A stretch of 35,283 nucleotides of DNA from Bacteroidales bacterium (lineage in GTDB: Bacteria; Bacteroidota; Bacteroidia; Bacteroidales; Muribaculaceae), in contig JAAVFJ010000056.1 of NCBI GenBank assembly GCA_014800845.1, positions 1 through 35,283 on the forward strand. Direction: 5' to 3'. Shown here in pieces: positions 15,477-24,444 of this stretch. The first letter of the stretch is position 1. Every line of letters begins with the position of its first letter. The notes under the pieces are model-generated. The model was not told the DNA's origin. It did not search any database and saw nothing but the letters and a program-made list of their open reading frames with translations. The position numbers were made by a program, and so were the translations under genes.

Positions 15477-16601
15477 TCAGGAGAAAGGGGTGTCGAGAGG
15501 CGAGTTGCCTGTCTTGGTGTTTTTGTATGGCTGCACTACGTATTTGTCGTAATATGAAAGCACAAGAGTGGTGAGAGGCAGGGCTATAATCAAGCCGAGG
15601 AAGCCGAGCAGCGATCCCCAGATACTCAGCGAGAGCAGGATGATGGCCGGGTTCAGGCCCATGGCTTTGCCCATTATTTTCGGGGTGAGGTAGAGGTCCT
15701 GGATGCACTGCACCACGACGTAGACGGCCATCGACTCCCAGAAAATCACCCAGAAGTCCACATTGCCATCTACGGAGCAGACCAGGCAGAGGAGCGCCGT
15801 GATGGGTAGCGAAATCAGCTGCAGATAGGGCACCATGTTGAGCAGGCCTATGAAGAGGCCCAGAATCAGCCCCATAGGGAGCCCGATGATAAGGAAGCCT
15901 ATGGCAAACAGGCAGCCCACGATGAAGGCTATCAGCGCCTGTCCGCGGAAGTAGCAGTTCATGGCGTTCTTCACGTCGGTCACTATCCCCATTATGCGGC
16001 CGCGGTGGCTGTGGGGGAGCAGCTGGCGGAAGGAGAGTATCAGCTTCTCGTAGTCAATCATTATGAAGATGACGTAGAGAAACACTATGCCCCAGCTCAG
16101 CACGCCGAAGAGGAAGCTGAGACTGGACGACAGGAAATTCCATGAGGAGGAGACGGCGCTCTTTATGAATTCCCGCCATTGAGCCTGGCTGAGCAGGTTC
16201 TGGATGGTGTCGATGTTCAGGTTCTGACGCAGGAACTCGTGGATCTCGGAGGGTAGGTAGGGGGTGACAACCGTGGAATCGACATAGCGCTTGAGCAGGG
16301 TGACCATAGTCTCCGCTTCCTGTATTATATAAGGTATAAGAATCCAGGCCGCGCTACCGAAAAAGATGGTGACTTCGATGAGTGTGAACATCACCGGCAG
16401 AAATCGTCCGCGCGAGTGCAGAAGTCGCTTGTTGAGCGACACGAGCGGCTCAAGCGCGTAGGCTATAAGGCAGGCCACGAGAAAGGGGAGGAGCACCCCT
16501 TTGAGCAGGTTGAGCAGATAAAGCACGGCGAGCACGGCGCACACGCTGAAGAGGATGCGCACTACCCGGTCGAAGGTATATGGTCGGCGTTCGGTACTCA
16601 T
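15477..16601 (-). CDS. AI-2E family transporter (PerM-like membrane protein)
   Basis: The protein has 374 residues from ATG 16601. Longer starts up to 16688 are ruled out by a promoter at 16634-16665. It has the typical layout: two N-terminal membrane helices (about 15-65), a third, a soluble helical domain (about 95-165), then several more helices with the conserved GLPMGLILGLFIGLLNMVPY and the C-terminal GLNPAIILLSLSIWGSLLGFLGLIIALP-type segment. Family members include the autoinducer-2 exporter TqsA and PerM-type exchangers. Substrate is not predictable. It heads the unit with tdk and cyuA. Confidence 0.9.
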   Translation of the reverse strand: MSTERRPYTFDRVVRILFSVCAVLAVLYLLNLLKGVLLPFLVACLIAYALEPLVSLNKRLLHSRGRFLPVMFTLIEVTIFFGSAAWILIPYIIQEAETMVTLLKRYVDSTVVTPYLPSEIHEFLRQNLNIDTIQNLLSQAQWREFIKSAVSSSWNFLSSSLSFLFGVLSWGIVFLYVIFIMIDYEKLILSFRQLLPHSHRGRIMGIVTDVKNAMNCYFRGQALIAFIVGCLFAIGFLIIGLPMGLILGLFIGLLNMVPYLQLISLPITALLCLVCSVDGNVDFWVIFWESMAVYVVVQCIQDLYLTPKIMGKAMGLNPAIILLSLSIWGSLLGFLGLIIALPLTTLVLSYYDKYVVQPYKNTKTGNSPLDTPFS

Positions 16602-16633
16602 AAGCAAGTATGATAAATCTTGGTTACAAAGGT

Positions 16634-16665
16634 CAAAGTTACGAATTTTTACCCGAGTGCCCAAC
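16634..16665 (-). promoter_or_regulatory. Promoter of the AI-2E-family / tdk / cyuA unit
   Basis: On the minus strand GTTG (16665-16662), a 20-base spacer and TAACTTTG (16641-16634) give one mismatch to consensus. It diverges from the promoter of the carboxypeptidase gene. Confidence 0.6.
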
Positions 16666-16680
16666 TCATTTCTCGGAAAT

Positions 16681-16712
16681 TTTGGCAACTCACGGAAGTT
16701 TTACTACCTTTG
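16681..16712 (+). promoter_or_regulatory. Promoter of the D-Ala-D-Ala carboxypeptidase gene
   Basis: TTTG (16681-16684), a 20-base spacer and TACCTTTG (16705-16712) match the Bacteroidota consensus exactly, about 60 bases before the ATG. Confidence 0.75.
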
Positions 16713-16775
16713 TAGAATCCAAAGTTACGTTTAAATTTGAACACTTACTTATAATATAGGTATTGAGATTAGCTT

Positions 16776-18017
16776 ATGACATTTAAACGCTCCATATATT
16801 TGTATCTTTGCCTGCTGCTTGGGGTTCTGTCCATGGCGGCCGGCACTCCGGCTGAAGATTTCGCATCGGCCGTAAGAGGAAAAGTGGGGGTTATGGTGAT
16901 AGACCTGAAGGCTGACACGGTGGTTACGGCTATCAATATGTCGGAACCTCTCACCCCGGCGTCCATCACCAAGAGCCTGACAATCGCCTCCACTCTGCGT
17001 AAGAGTGGTCCTGATTATAAGTACCACACCCGCGTCTACGCCACCGGCCCGATTAAGGATGGTGTGCTCGAAGGCAATCTGCTGATAGTGGGTGGTGGCG
17101 ACCCCTCGCTGGGTGCCGACGTGGACCCTAAAGGCACCGACATCTGTTCGGAGATAGCCGAGGCGTTGCGCAAGCATCATGTCAGGGAGATTAAGGGGCG
17201 GATTATAACCGACTCGTCTATCTTTACCGATTCACCCACGCACCCCACCTGGGGGAGCGGCGACCTGGCCCATTCCTACGGCACCGGCTGCCACGGCCTG
17301 AACTATCGGCGTAACGCTTCGGGCAAAAGCGCCGTGAAGAATCCTCAGGGGGTACTGGTAGCTACTATCAATAAGACACTTGGCAACTCCGGAATCACTG
17401 TGGCCGGCGATACTATTGCCTCTACCGAACGGAAGAAGGAGCTGCTCAACCATGTGTCCCCCCCGGTGTCTGAAATCATGCGCAGCTGCATGATGCGATC
17501 CGATAATCTCTATGCCGAAGCTCTGCTCCGCACTTACGCTCTGCTGGAGACAAAGAATGGTGCCACCGATGCCGGTGCCAAACGGGAAACGGAATATTGG
17601 ACCAAGAAGGGTGCGCCGATGAGCGGCGTGAAGATTGTGGATGGTTCCGGTCTGTCGCGCTCTAACAAGCTGACAGCCAACTTTCTGGCATACGTGCTTG
17701 CGCAGATGGCCGACGACGAGGTTTATGCGTCATTCTTTCCCCTTGCCGGGCAGGAGGGCACTGTGAGGAACCTGTTTAAGAACACGCAGCTCGACAGCTA
17801 CGTAGCGCTGAAGACGGGCACCATGCGCGGTGTGAGATGCCTGGCTGGCTACAAGCTCGACGACGAATTTGCTCCCACCCATGCCATCGTAATCATAGCC
17901 AACGATTGTCCGGGGGGCGCCGCTGCCGTAAACAAAGCCGCTCAGAAAATGCTGCTCGACATTTTTTATCCGGAAGCGGCAGATTACACTCAATCTCTTT
18001 CAACTCAAAACAATTGA
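16776..18017 (+). CDS. dacB: D-alanyl-D-alanine carboxypeptidase/endopeptidase, PBP4 type
   Basis: This 413-residue protein has an N-terminal signal (KRSIYLYLCLLLGVLSMAAG) and the three penicillin-binding motifs: SITK with nucleophile Ser63 and Lys66, SDN (in MRSDNLYAEA), and KTG (in ALKTGTM). The PBP4 insertion domains lie between the first two motifs. It trims pentapeptide side chains and cuts cross-links of peptidoglycan in the periplasm. A perfect promoter precedes it, and a conserved acidic-protein gene starts five bases after its stop, followed by rsmI. The symbol follows the family and is not specific to this species. Confidence 0.9.
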   Translation: MTFKRSIYLYLCLLLGVLSMAAGTPAEDFASAVRGKVGVMVIDLKADTVVTAINMSEPLTPASITKSLTIASTLRKSGPDYKYHTRVYATGPIKDGVLEGNLLIVGGGDPSLGADVDPKGTDICSEIAEALRKHHVREIKGRIITDSSIFTDSPTHPTWGSGDLAHSYGTGCHGLNYRRNASGKSAVKNPQGVLVATINKTLGNSGITVAGDTIASTERKKELLNHVSPPVSEIMRSCMMRSDNLYAEALLRTYALLETKNGATDAGAKRETEYWTKKGAPMSGVKIVDGSGLSRSNKLTANFLAYVLAQMADDEVYASFFPLAGQEGTVRNLFKNTQLDSYVALKTGTMRGVRCLAGYKLDDEFAPTHAIVIIANDCPGGAAAVNKAAQKMLLDIFYPEAADYTQSLSTQNN

Positions 18018-18022
18018 AACTT

Positions 18023-18835
18023 ATGAAACAGCAACTTCAGGAAATACTCAATACACTCTATGAGGCCGAGGGCTTGCTTGAAATGGCTCTTCGCCGTGGA
18101 GAAAACTCCTACGCAACCCTGGCGGAGCTCGCACGCAGCAAGTGCTATCATGCTGCCGACTTGGCTGCGGCTCTTGATCTCCGGCATGAAGAGGAACCGG
18201 CCCCCGAGACTCACGATGAGAAGGATGATGCCGTGAAACTCTTTGAGGAAAAGATAGTGCCGAAGCTCGATGCTGAGCAGCCGGATGCCACGGAGAAGGA
18301 GGCTGAGGAAATGGCTTCAGCCGATCCCGATCCCGTCCCCGTACCCGCTCAGCAACCCGAGGAAAGGCCAATGGAAGAACCCGCCCCCGAGCCTGCAGAA
18401 GAGCCCGAGCCTGACGCCACCCCCGCTGAGGAGATTGAGCAGATGCAGGCCGAAGTGCCCATGCCGGAAGACAGGGCAGGGGAGCGCGAGATAGCCGACG
18501 CCTCCATTTTCGAAATGGAGGAGGAAGCCGATGACCAGGAGGACTCCGGGAACTCCGATGACTCCGAAGAAGCTGAAGCTCCCGAAGAAACCCCGCGCGC
18601 TCCGCGCAATCGACGCCCGATAGCTACCTTCTTCTCCATCAACGATAAATTCCGCTTCCGCCGCGAGCTCTTTGCCAACAACAACAGAGAGTGGCTCGAT
18701 GCACTCGCGCTGCTTGAGACCATGGACAACATGGAGGAGGCAAAAGATTACCTGTTTGATGACCTGCAGTGGGAGGCTGACAACGCTGAGGTGAAAGCCT
18801 TCATCAGTGTGCTTGACCGTTATTATAAAAGCTGA
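18023..18835 (+). CDS. Conserved Bacteroidota protein with Pro/Glu-rich linker
   Basis: The protein has 270 residues from ATG 18023. The frame is open 62 codons further upstream, but that part only shadows the carboxypeptidase gene. Three parts are visible: a short helical N-terminal domain (about 1-55), a long Pro/Glu/Ala-rich acidic linker (about 56-190), and a C-terminal helical domain (about 195-270) opening with ATFFSINDKFRFRRELF. The C-terminal part resembles conserved proteins of unknown function in Bacteroidota. No signal peptide is present. It lies five bases after the PBP4 gene and three before rsmI, so it is probably co-expressed with both. Function unknown. Confidence 0.75.
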   Translation: MKQQLQEILNTLYEAEGLLEMALRRGENSYATLAELARSKCYHAADLAAALDLRHEEEPAPETHDEKDDAVKLFEEKIVPKLDAEQPDATEKEAEEMASADPDPVPVPAQQPEERPMEEPAPEPAEEPEPDATPAEEIEQMQAEVPMPEDRAGEREIADASIFEMEEEADDQEDSGNSDDSEEAEAPEETPRAPRNRRPIATFFSINDKFRFRRELFANNNREWLDALALLETMDNMEEAKDYLFDDLQWEADNAEVKAFISVLDRYYKS

Positions 18836-18838
18836 GGC

Positions 18839-19630
18839 ATGGCAGGCACACTCTACATAGTCCCCACACCGGTAGGCAACCTCGAGGATATGACATTCAG
18901 AGCCATTAAGGTTCTGAAGGAGGTATCGCTCGTGCTTGCTGAGGACACTCGCACCTCCAGCGTGCTCATGAAGCATTTCGACATTCACACCCCTCTGAGA
19001 AGCCACCACAAATACAATGAGCACGAGGCTGTGAAAGGGGTGATAGCTCAGCTTGAGGGGGGTATGGACATAGCTCTTGTGAGCGATGCCGGCACCCCCG
19101 GCATTTCCGACCCCGGATTCATGCTCGCCCGCGAATGTAGGCGCGCCGGCATAGAGGTGGTATGTCTCCCCGGCGCCACGGCCTTTGTGCCCGCGCTGGT
19201 CTCCTCCGGGCTTCCATGTGACAGATTCGTTTTCGAAGGTTTTCTGCCGGCAAAGAAAGGGCGCCGCACACGCCTGATGGAACTGGCCCTCGAGCCCCGC
19301 ACCGTCATAATCTATGAATCGCCCAAACGCCTGACCTCCACGCTCTCACAGCTCTGCGAGGCGTTCGGCGGGGAAAGGGAGGCGGCCGTCTGCAGAGAGA
19401 TTTCCAAACTTCACGAAACCATTCATAAGGCTACCCTTGCGGAGCTGTTTGATTATTTTTCGCAGAACAATCCCAAAGGGGAGATTGTTATAGTAGTTGC
19501 AGGCAACGATGGTCCCCGGCCACTAAGCGAATCTCAGGAAACCAAGAAAGATTCCGTGCGACCGCTGAGCAAGTATGCCCGCAAAAAGTTAGAGCAATCC
19601 TCCGTCCCGGCTGATGATTTACCTGACTGA
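18839..19630 (+). CDS. rsmI: 16S rRNA (cytidine(1402)-2'-O)-methyltransferase
   Basis: The 263-residue protein begins GTLYIVPTPVGNLEDMTFRA and continues with LAEDTRTSSVL, VSDAGTPGISDPG (SAM-binding loop), LPGATAFVPALVSSGLP and FEGFLP.KKGRR. These are the ordered signatures of RsmI in the tetrapyrrole-methylase fold. It methylates the ribose of C1402 in the 16S rRNA decoding centre, using S-adenosylmethionine. The start is three bases after the stop of the preceding gene, which suggests coupling. Confidence 0.95.
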   Translation: MAGTLYIVPTPVGNLEDMTFRAIKVLKEVSLVLAEDTRTSSVLMKHFDIHTPLRSHHKYNEHEAVKGVIAQLEGGMDIALVSDAGTPGISDPGFMLARECRRAGIEVVCLPGATAFVPALVSSGLPCDRFVFEGFLPAKKGRRTRLMELALEPRTVIIYESPKRLTSTLSQLCEAFGGEREAAVCREISKLHETIHKATLAELFDYFSQNNPKGEIVIVVAGNDGPRPLSESQETKKDSVRPLSKYARKKLEQSSVPADDLPD

Positions 19631-19668
19631 CTCTCTACATGATTTAAAACTATTAATTGCATCATATT

Positions 19669-20547
19669 ATGAAAAAACTGATTCTCGCATTTGCCGTACC
19701 TGCAGTGCTCCTGACCTCTTGCGGCAACAAGACTCAAGAGAGCGATACTGCACAAATTGCAGCTCTCAACGAACGCCTGACAATGGCTCAGGACTCTAAG
19801 GACTCTCTGATTTTCCTCATGAGTGACATCTACTCCGGTGTGGAGGAGATTAATGTTCAGGAGGGCCTGCTCTACAATCTGCGCGGCTCTGACAATGTGA
19901 ACCGCAAGCAAGAGATAATCGAGAATCTCGCGCGCATCAAGGCTGAACTTCAGGCTAAGCAGGCTCGCCTCGATGAGATGACAGCCCGCTTCAATGCGCA
20001 GAATGACAAGACCGGCCAACTCGCCAAAGAGGTGGCTCGCCTCAAGGACCTCATCTCTCAGAAAGAGGCTCGCATTACCGAACTCCAGGCTCAGCTTACA
20101 AGCGCTCAGCAGGAGATTACAAACCTTAACAATGAAGTAAGCACCACCCGCGAAGCCCTCACTCAGGAAACTCAGGCCAAGGAGCAGGCTCAGCAGGAGA
20201 CCCGTCAGGCTCAGGAGGAAACCGTGCAGGCTGTGAATGAGGCCAACAAGGTGTACTTCGCTATCGGCACCAGCAAGGAGCTCAAGAACCATGGCATACT
20301 TGAAAAGAAATTCCTCGGAAAGACAAAGGTTATGCAGGGTAACTTCGAGATGAGCTATTTCCAGACTGCCGACCGCCGCAACCTCAGTGTGATTCCCTGT
20401 CACAACAAGAAGGTGAAAGTGCTTACTAATCAGCCGAAAGACTCTTACGAAATCGTGGAGAATCCTGATGGTACCAAGAGCATACGCATCACTAACCCCA
20501 CACGCTTCTGGAGCCTCAGCGACTTCCTCATCATCCAGGTAGGCTAA
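19669..20547 (+). CDS. Coiled-coil lipoprotein, possibly Cbp1-like adhesin
   Basis: The protein has 292 residues from ATG 19669; a TTG four codons upstream is less likely because the lipoprotein signal begins at MKKLILAF. The lipobox is LTSC (Cys17). A long Glu/Gln/Ala-rich coiled coil follows (about 25-190). The C-terminal globular domain (about 195-292) contains VYFAIGTSKELK and ends in FWSLSDFLIIQVG. This layout resembles Bacteroides lipoproteins annotated as Cbp1-family collagen-binding adhesins. That link is from memory, and a general envelope coiled-coil role is equally possible. It has its own strong terminator. Confidence 0.8.
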   Translation: MKKLILAFAVPAVLLTSCGNKTQESDTAQIAALNERLTMAQDSKDSLIFLMSDIYSGVEEINVQEGLLYNLRGSDNVNRKQEIIENLARIKAELQAKQARLDEMTARFNAQNDKTGQLAKEVARLKDLISQKEARITELQAQLTSAQQEITNLNNEVSTTREALTQETQAKEQAQQETRQAQEETVQAVNEANKVYFAIGTSKELKNHGILEKKFLGKTKVMQGNFEMSYFQTADRRNLSVIPCHNKKVKVLTNQPKDSYEIVENPDGTKSIRITNPTRFWSLSDFLIIQVG

Positions 20548-20580
20548 TTCTGAGGACAGCTTAATTTATATCCTAAATAC

Positions 20581-20623
20581 CCGGACTCCTTTTCAGAAAA
20601 GGGGAGTCCGGACTTTACTTTTT
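20581..20623 (+). terminator. Intrinsic terminator of the coiled-coil lipoprotein gene
   Basis: CCGGACTCC (20581-20589) pairs with GGAGTCCGG (20603-20611), extended inside by TTTT/AAAA, and is followed by a T-rich run. It ends just before the amylase ATG. Confidence 0.8.
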
Positions 20624-20631
20624 ATTTATCC

Positions 20632-22515
20632 ATGTTCAAAAAACTCGTATTTCTCTTAGCGCTGATAGCCTCGCTTACAGGCTTTGCAGCTCAGAAGAAC
20701 GCCATGTCGTTTGATCCCCCTTACTGGTGGGCGGGCATGAAAGATTCTTCTCTTCAGATTCAAGTTTACGCTCCCGGAGTAAAGAATTCAGAAGTGGCTC
20801 TGCAGCCTTATCCCGGCGTGACGCTCGACAGCGTGGTGCGCCTTGACGGCTCTGACAACTATCTATTCCTCTACCTCAACGTGACTCCCGAGGCCAAGCC
20901 CGGCAAACTGAAATTTAAATTCACTCAGGGCAAGCGCACCTCCACTCAGACCTATGAGCTGCGTGCACGCCGCGAGCAGCGCGGCGCTCAGGGCTTCACA
21001 GCCGCCGATGTGCTCTATATGATTATGCCCGACCGCTTTGCCAACGGCGACAGCTCCAACGACCTCGTCTCCACCATGAAATTCCCCGTGGGTGCCGAGC
21101 GCGACAATCTGAACCGTCGTCATGGTGGCGACCTCAAGGGCATAGCCGACCATCTGGCCTATCTCGACACCCTGGGTGTGACAGCTATCTGGCTCAACCC
21201 CGTGCTTGAGAATGACATGCCCGGCGGCTCCTACCATGGCTATGCCACTACCGATTACTACAAGGTTGACCCCCGATTCGGCACCAACGCCGATTACGCC
21301 GCTCTGATAGACACCCTGCATAATCATGGCATGAAGACTGTGATGGACATGATTTTCAATCACTCCGGCTCCCAGCACCGTTGGCTGCTTGATCCCCCCT
21401 CTGCTGACTGGTATAACATGGCCGACAAGTACGAAATCACCAACCACAAGCTGGCCTCCCTCAGCGACAAATATGCCTCTGACTATGACCGCAATCTGAC
21501 CGTAGACGGTTGGTTCGTGCCCGATATGCCTGACCTGAATCAGCGTAATCCCCATCTGCTTAAGTATCTGATTCAGAATTCAATCTGGTGGATTGAAGAT
21601 GCTCAAATCGATGGTATTCGCATGGACACCTACCCCTATGCCGACCGCGCCGCTATGGCCGAATGGGTCGATGCCGTGCTTGCCGAGTATCCCGGTTTCA
21701 ACATCGTGGGCGAATGTTGGTTTGCCGAGCCTGCCATCTGCGCTTCCTGGCAGAAGGGCTCAGTGCTGGCGGGCGACGCCGGCGATTCCCACCTGCCTGT
21801 GGTGATGGACTTCCCCCTGATGATAAAGAGCAAGGGGCTCGCTCCCTACAATGAGCAGACCGATCCCTGGAACGGCCTCAGCAAAATCTATGACCACGTA
21901 GGTCTCGACTTCATCTACGCCGACCCCATGAACCTGCTCCGCTTCCTCGACAACCACGACACAGAGCGTGTGATTCTGGAAGTGCCCGAGAATCTGGACT
22001 CCTGGAAGCAGGCTATGACACTGCTCCTCACCCTCCCCGGCATACCTCAGCTTTATTACGGCACCGAGCTACTGATGGCCGGCGATCGCAAACTGGGCGA
22101 CGGCAATGTGCGTCGCGATATGCCCGGCGGCTGGAAGGGTGACACCGTCAACGCTTTCACCCGCGAGGGTCGCACCGACCTGCAGAACGAGGCTTACGAC
22201 TTCCTCTCCACTCTGCTGCAGTGGCGCAAGGGTAGCGAGGCTATGGCCAAGGGTGACATGAAGCATTACCACCCCTCTAACGGTGTGTACCTCTACAACC
22301 GCAAGGCCGGCAACTCCGAGGCACTCATAATCCTCAACGGTCAGGACAACAGCCTCACCACCGACATGAGCCGCTATGCCGAGGTGCTGACACCCGGCCG
22401 CGAATATCGCGATGTGCTCACCGGCCGCATCATAGTGCCTCTGGCTAAGAATCCTGCCGACCGCGAATACACTTTCGCACCGCGCGAAGTTCTTGTACTC
22501 GAACCCCTTCAGTGA
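20632..22515 (+). CDS. Secreted alpha-amylase family enzyme (neopullulanase/cyclomaltodextrinase, SusA-like)
   Basis: This 627-residue protein has a signal peptide (FKKLVFLLALIASLTGFAA), an N-terminal beta domain (about 25-110), a GH13 barrel and a C-terminal beta domain. The catalytic residues are Asp332 (GIRMDTYPYAD), Glu361 (IVGECW) and Asp443 (FLDNHDTER), with the family histidine in MIFNHSG. It should hydrolyse alpha-1,4 links in maltodextrins, pullulan or cyclodextrins in the periplasm. No susB, susC/D or susR partner is nearby, so it stands outside a polysaccharide utilisation locus. The upstream terminator leaves little room for a separate promoter. Confidence 0.9.
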   Translation: MFKKLVFLLALIASLTGFAAQKNAMSFDPPYWWAGMKDSSLQIQVYAPGVKNSEVALQPYPGVTLDSVVRLDGSDNYLFLYLNVTPEAKPGKLKFKFTQGKRTSTQTYELRARREQRGAQGFTAADVLYMIMPDRFANGDSSNDLVSTMKFPVGAERDNLNRRHGGDLKGIADHLAYLDTLGVTAIWLNPVLENDMPGGSYHGYATTDYYKVDPRFGTNADYAALIDTLHNHGMKTVMDMIFNHSGSQHRWLLDPPSADWYNMADKYEITNHKLASLSDKYASDYDRNLTVDGWFVPDMPDLNQRNPHLLKYLIQNSIWWIEDAQIDGIRMDTYPYADRAAMAEWVDAVLAEYPGFNIVGECWFAEPAICASWQKGSVLAGDAGDSHLPVVMDFPLMIKSKGLAPYNEQTDPWNGLSKIYDHVGLDFIYADPMNLLRFLDNHDTERVILEVPENLDSWKQAMTLLLTLPGIPQLYYGTELLMAGDRKLGDGNVRRDMPGGWKGDTVNAFTREGRTDLQNEAYDFLSTLLQWRKGSEAMAKGDMKHYHPSNGVYLYNRKAGNSEALIILNGQDNSLTTDMSRYAEVLTPGREYRDVLTGRIIVPLAKNPADREYTFAPREVLVLEPLQ

Positions 22516-22567
22516 ACCTTTTCGGCTCCACGTTGTTCTACCTACAGATTTAAAAATATTAAAAACT

Positions 22568-22786
22568 ATGAAAAAGATTATTTTCGGTCTGGCACTCGGA
22601 CTCGTGGCAGCAGGCATGCTCAGTGCTTGCAGCAGCAATAAGAACAATGAAGATTCCGCTCAGGTTGTGGAAGAAGCTGTAGGTGAGGTAGTTGAAATGC
22701 CCGCTGAAGGCTCAGGCGACACAGGCGTAATCGCTGAAGGCGAGGCTATCGCCGTGCAGGAAACTGCTGCAGCTCAGGCCAACTGA
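22568..22786 (+). CDS. Small acidic lipoprotein
   Basis: The 72-residue product starts at ATG 22568 (KKIIFGLALGLVAAGML) with lipobox LSAC (Cys20 or so), followed by a low-complexity Glu/Ala/Val-rich tail with no fold signature. Codons upstream in the same frame lack a good start. It sits 52 bases after the amylase stop and is closed by a strong terminator. Function unknown. Confidence 0.6.
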   Translation: MKKIIFGLALGLVAAGMLSACSSNKNNEDSAQVVEEAVGEVVEMPAEGSGDTGVIAEGEAIAVQETAAAQAN

Positions 22787-22847
22787 TTCCTATGCCTCTA
22801 CGGCTCCGGAGAGCAGATTAAAATCTACACAGATTAACTGAATATAT

Positions 22848-22899
22848 CACCCGCAACCCGCCCGGACAGGATACCGGCGGATTGCGGGTGTGATTTTTT
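22848..22899 (+). terminator. Strong intrinsic terminator
   Basis: A stem of about 15 bp with one mismatch (CACCCGCAA.CCGCC arms, 22848-22890) is followed by TGATTTTTTG. It closes the amylase/lipoprotein segment. Confidence 0.9.
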
Positions 22900-22932
22900 G
22901 CGGTAAGTAACTGTCATATCAGAAAAAAATTG

Positions 22933-22940
22933 TAATTTTG
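22933..22940 (+). promoter_or_regulatory. Possible -7 element for the small secreted protein
   Basis: TAATTTTG fits the consensus but lacks a TTTG at the usual distance. It overlaps the furthest upstream possible start (TTG 22938) and so supports ATG 22971. Confidence 0.4.
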
Positions 22941-22970
22941 GGGTCGATAAATATCTACTTATTTGCAAGA

Positions 22971-23306
22971 ATGAAGAGTAATTGGCGTAAAATATTATTG
23001 CTCAGCTGTTTAGCTTTAGCAGTGGCAGTCCCTTCGCTCCATGCTCGCTCCACCTGGGAGAGCACGCGCGCAGAGCGAGCCGCCGAGGCCAAGCAAGTGA
23101 TGCGTAGCTCCGAGTTAGAGGTAAAGGCTTCGCGCGGAGTAATTTATGTCACTACCTCGCGCCCGGTGCAAGTAAAGGTGTTCAGCATACTCGGTCAGCT
23201 GATTTCTCAGGAAACCATAGCTGCCGGCACGAGCCGCCTGCAACTTGCTTCCCACGGCATCTTCATCGTGAAGATAGGCGACGTTACTTGCAAAGTGGCT
23301 CTGTAA
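22971..23306 (+). CDS. Small secreted protein with type IX sorting-like C-terminus
   Basis: The 111-residue protein has a signal peptide (about 1-26, ending SLHA-RS), a charged helical stretch of some 20 residues, and then a domain that matches the type IX sorting-domain pattern (VKVFSILGQLI ... G.SRLQL...GIFIVKIGD). No cargo domain separates the signal from the sorting domain. ATG 22971 is preferred because the in-frame TTG further up lies inside a -7 element. It may be a free-standing surface peptide or the remnant of a larger protein. A 72-base gap separates it from ilvE. Confidence 0.65.
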   Translation: MKSNWRKILLLSCLALAVAVPSLHARSTWESTRAERAAEAKQVMRSSELEVKASRGVIYVTTSRPVQVKVFSILGQLISQETIAAGTSRLQLASHGIFIVKIGDVTCKVAL

Positions 23307-23378
23307 ATGCTAACTATAATCTAATAAAAAACACCGGGCAAAGTGTCTTATTGACATAGCTCACAAAAACTGTTGATC

Positions 23379-24404
23379 ATGGCAGAAAACAACATTGACT
23401 GGGCATCCATGTCCTTCTCTTACAAGCCAACAGACTTCAACGTTCGTTGCACTTTCAAAGATGGCCAGTGGGGTCCCATTGAGGTGTCTGATTCAGAGTA
23501 CATCCCCATGCATATCTCTGCAGCTTGCCTGCATTATGGCCAGGAGTCTTTCGAAGGCTTGAAGGCGTTCCGTGGCAAAGATGGCAAAATCCGTGTATTC
23601 CGTCCCGAGGAAAACGCAAAGCGCTTCATCCGCAGTGCCGAAGGTATCGGCATGGAACCGATGCCCGAGGAGCTCTTCCTGGAAATGGTGCGCAATGTTG
23701 TGGAACTCAACGAGCGTTGGGTGCCCCCCTATGGTGTTGATGCCTCGCTCTATATCCGCCCCTTTGAAATTGGTATTACTCCGCTGCTGGGTGTGCGTCC
23801 CGCCACTGAGTACATGGTCGTAATGCTCGTTTCACCCGTAGGCGCATACTTCAAGAATGGCTTCAAGCCCACCAAGGTGTGCATGAGCCGCGAATATGAC
23901 CGCGTAGCTCCCAAGGGCACCGGCTCCATCAAGGTGGGTGGCAACTATGCCGCTTCAATCGTGGCCGGCGAACGCGCTCACAACCTCGGCTACTCAGTGA
24001 TGCTCTATCTCGACCCCAAGGAGAAGAAATATCTCGACGAGTGTGGCGCTGCCAACTTCTTCGCTATCAAGGACAACACTTACATCACTCCCGCTTCTGA
24101 CTCTATCCTCCCCTCAATCACCAACATGAGCCTCAAGCAGATAGCTGAAGACCTCGGTATCAAGGTTGACGCACGTCCCATCCCCTTCGAAGAGCTTGAG
24201 ACATTTGAGGAAGCCTCGGCGTGCGGCACTGCAGCTGTCTGCTCTCCGATTTGCCAGATCGACGACCTCGACACCGGCAAGGTTTACACCTTCGGTTCTC
24301 CCGACCAGGCCGGCCCGCTCACCACAAAACTTTACAACCGCCTCCGCGCCATCCAGAACGGCGATGTGGAGGATACCCACGGCTGGAACATGATTATCGG
24401 TTGA
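23379..24404 (+). CDS. ilvE: Branched-chain amino acid aminotransferase
   Basis: This 341-residue PLP enzyme (fold type IV, eukaryote-like subgroup) carries the Schiff-base lysine Lys185 in TGSIKVGGNYAAS. Other signatures are HYGQESFEGLKAF, YIRPFEIG and DECGAANFF. It transfers amino groups between leucine/isoleucine/valine and 2-oxoglutarate, the last step of their synthesis. ATG 23379 is chosen over an in-frame TTG two codons upstream. It stands alone, without other ilv or leu genes in the window. Confidence 0.95.
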   Translation: MAENNIDWASMSFSYKPTDFNVRCTFKDGQWGPIEVSDSEYIPMHISAACLHYGQESFEGLKAFRGKDGKIRVFRPEENAKRFIRSAEGIGMEPMPEELFLEMVRNVVELNERWVPPYGVDASLYIRPFEIGITPLLGVRPATEYMVVMLVSPVGAYFKNGFKPTKVCMSREYDRVAPKGTGSIKVGGNYAASIVAGERAHNLGYSVMLYLDPKEKKYLDECGAANFFAIKDNTYITPASDSILPSITNMSLKQIAEDLGIKVDARPIPFEELETFEEASACGTAAVCSPICQIDDLDTGKVYTFGSPDQAGPLTTKLYNRLRAIQNGDVEDTHGWNMIIG

Positions 24405-24444
24405 TAAAAAAACTGTTACATCTTATATATAAATTATATATAAA

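Noticed and set aside
18317..19024. Minus-strand open frame across the acidic protein and rsmI
   Set aside because: It spans two well-supported plus-strand genes and mirrors the Pro/Glu linker.
19534..20403. 289-codon open frame opposite the coiled-coil lipoprotein
   Set aside because: It is a Leu-rich mirror of the coiled-coil codons with no signal or domain.
20632..22515. Start of a Sus-type polysaccharide utilisation locus
   Set aside because: No SusC/SusD pair, SusB or SusR regulator lies nearby; the amylase gene is flanked by unrelated genes.
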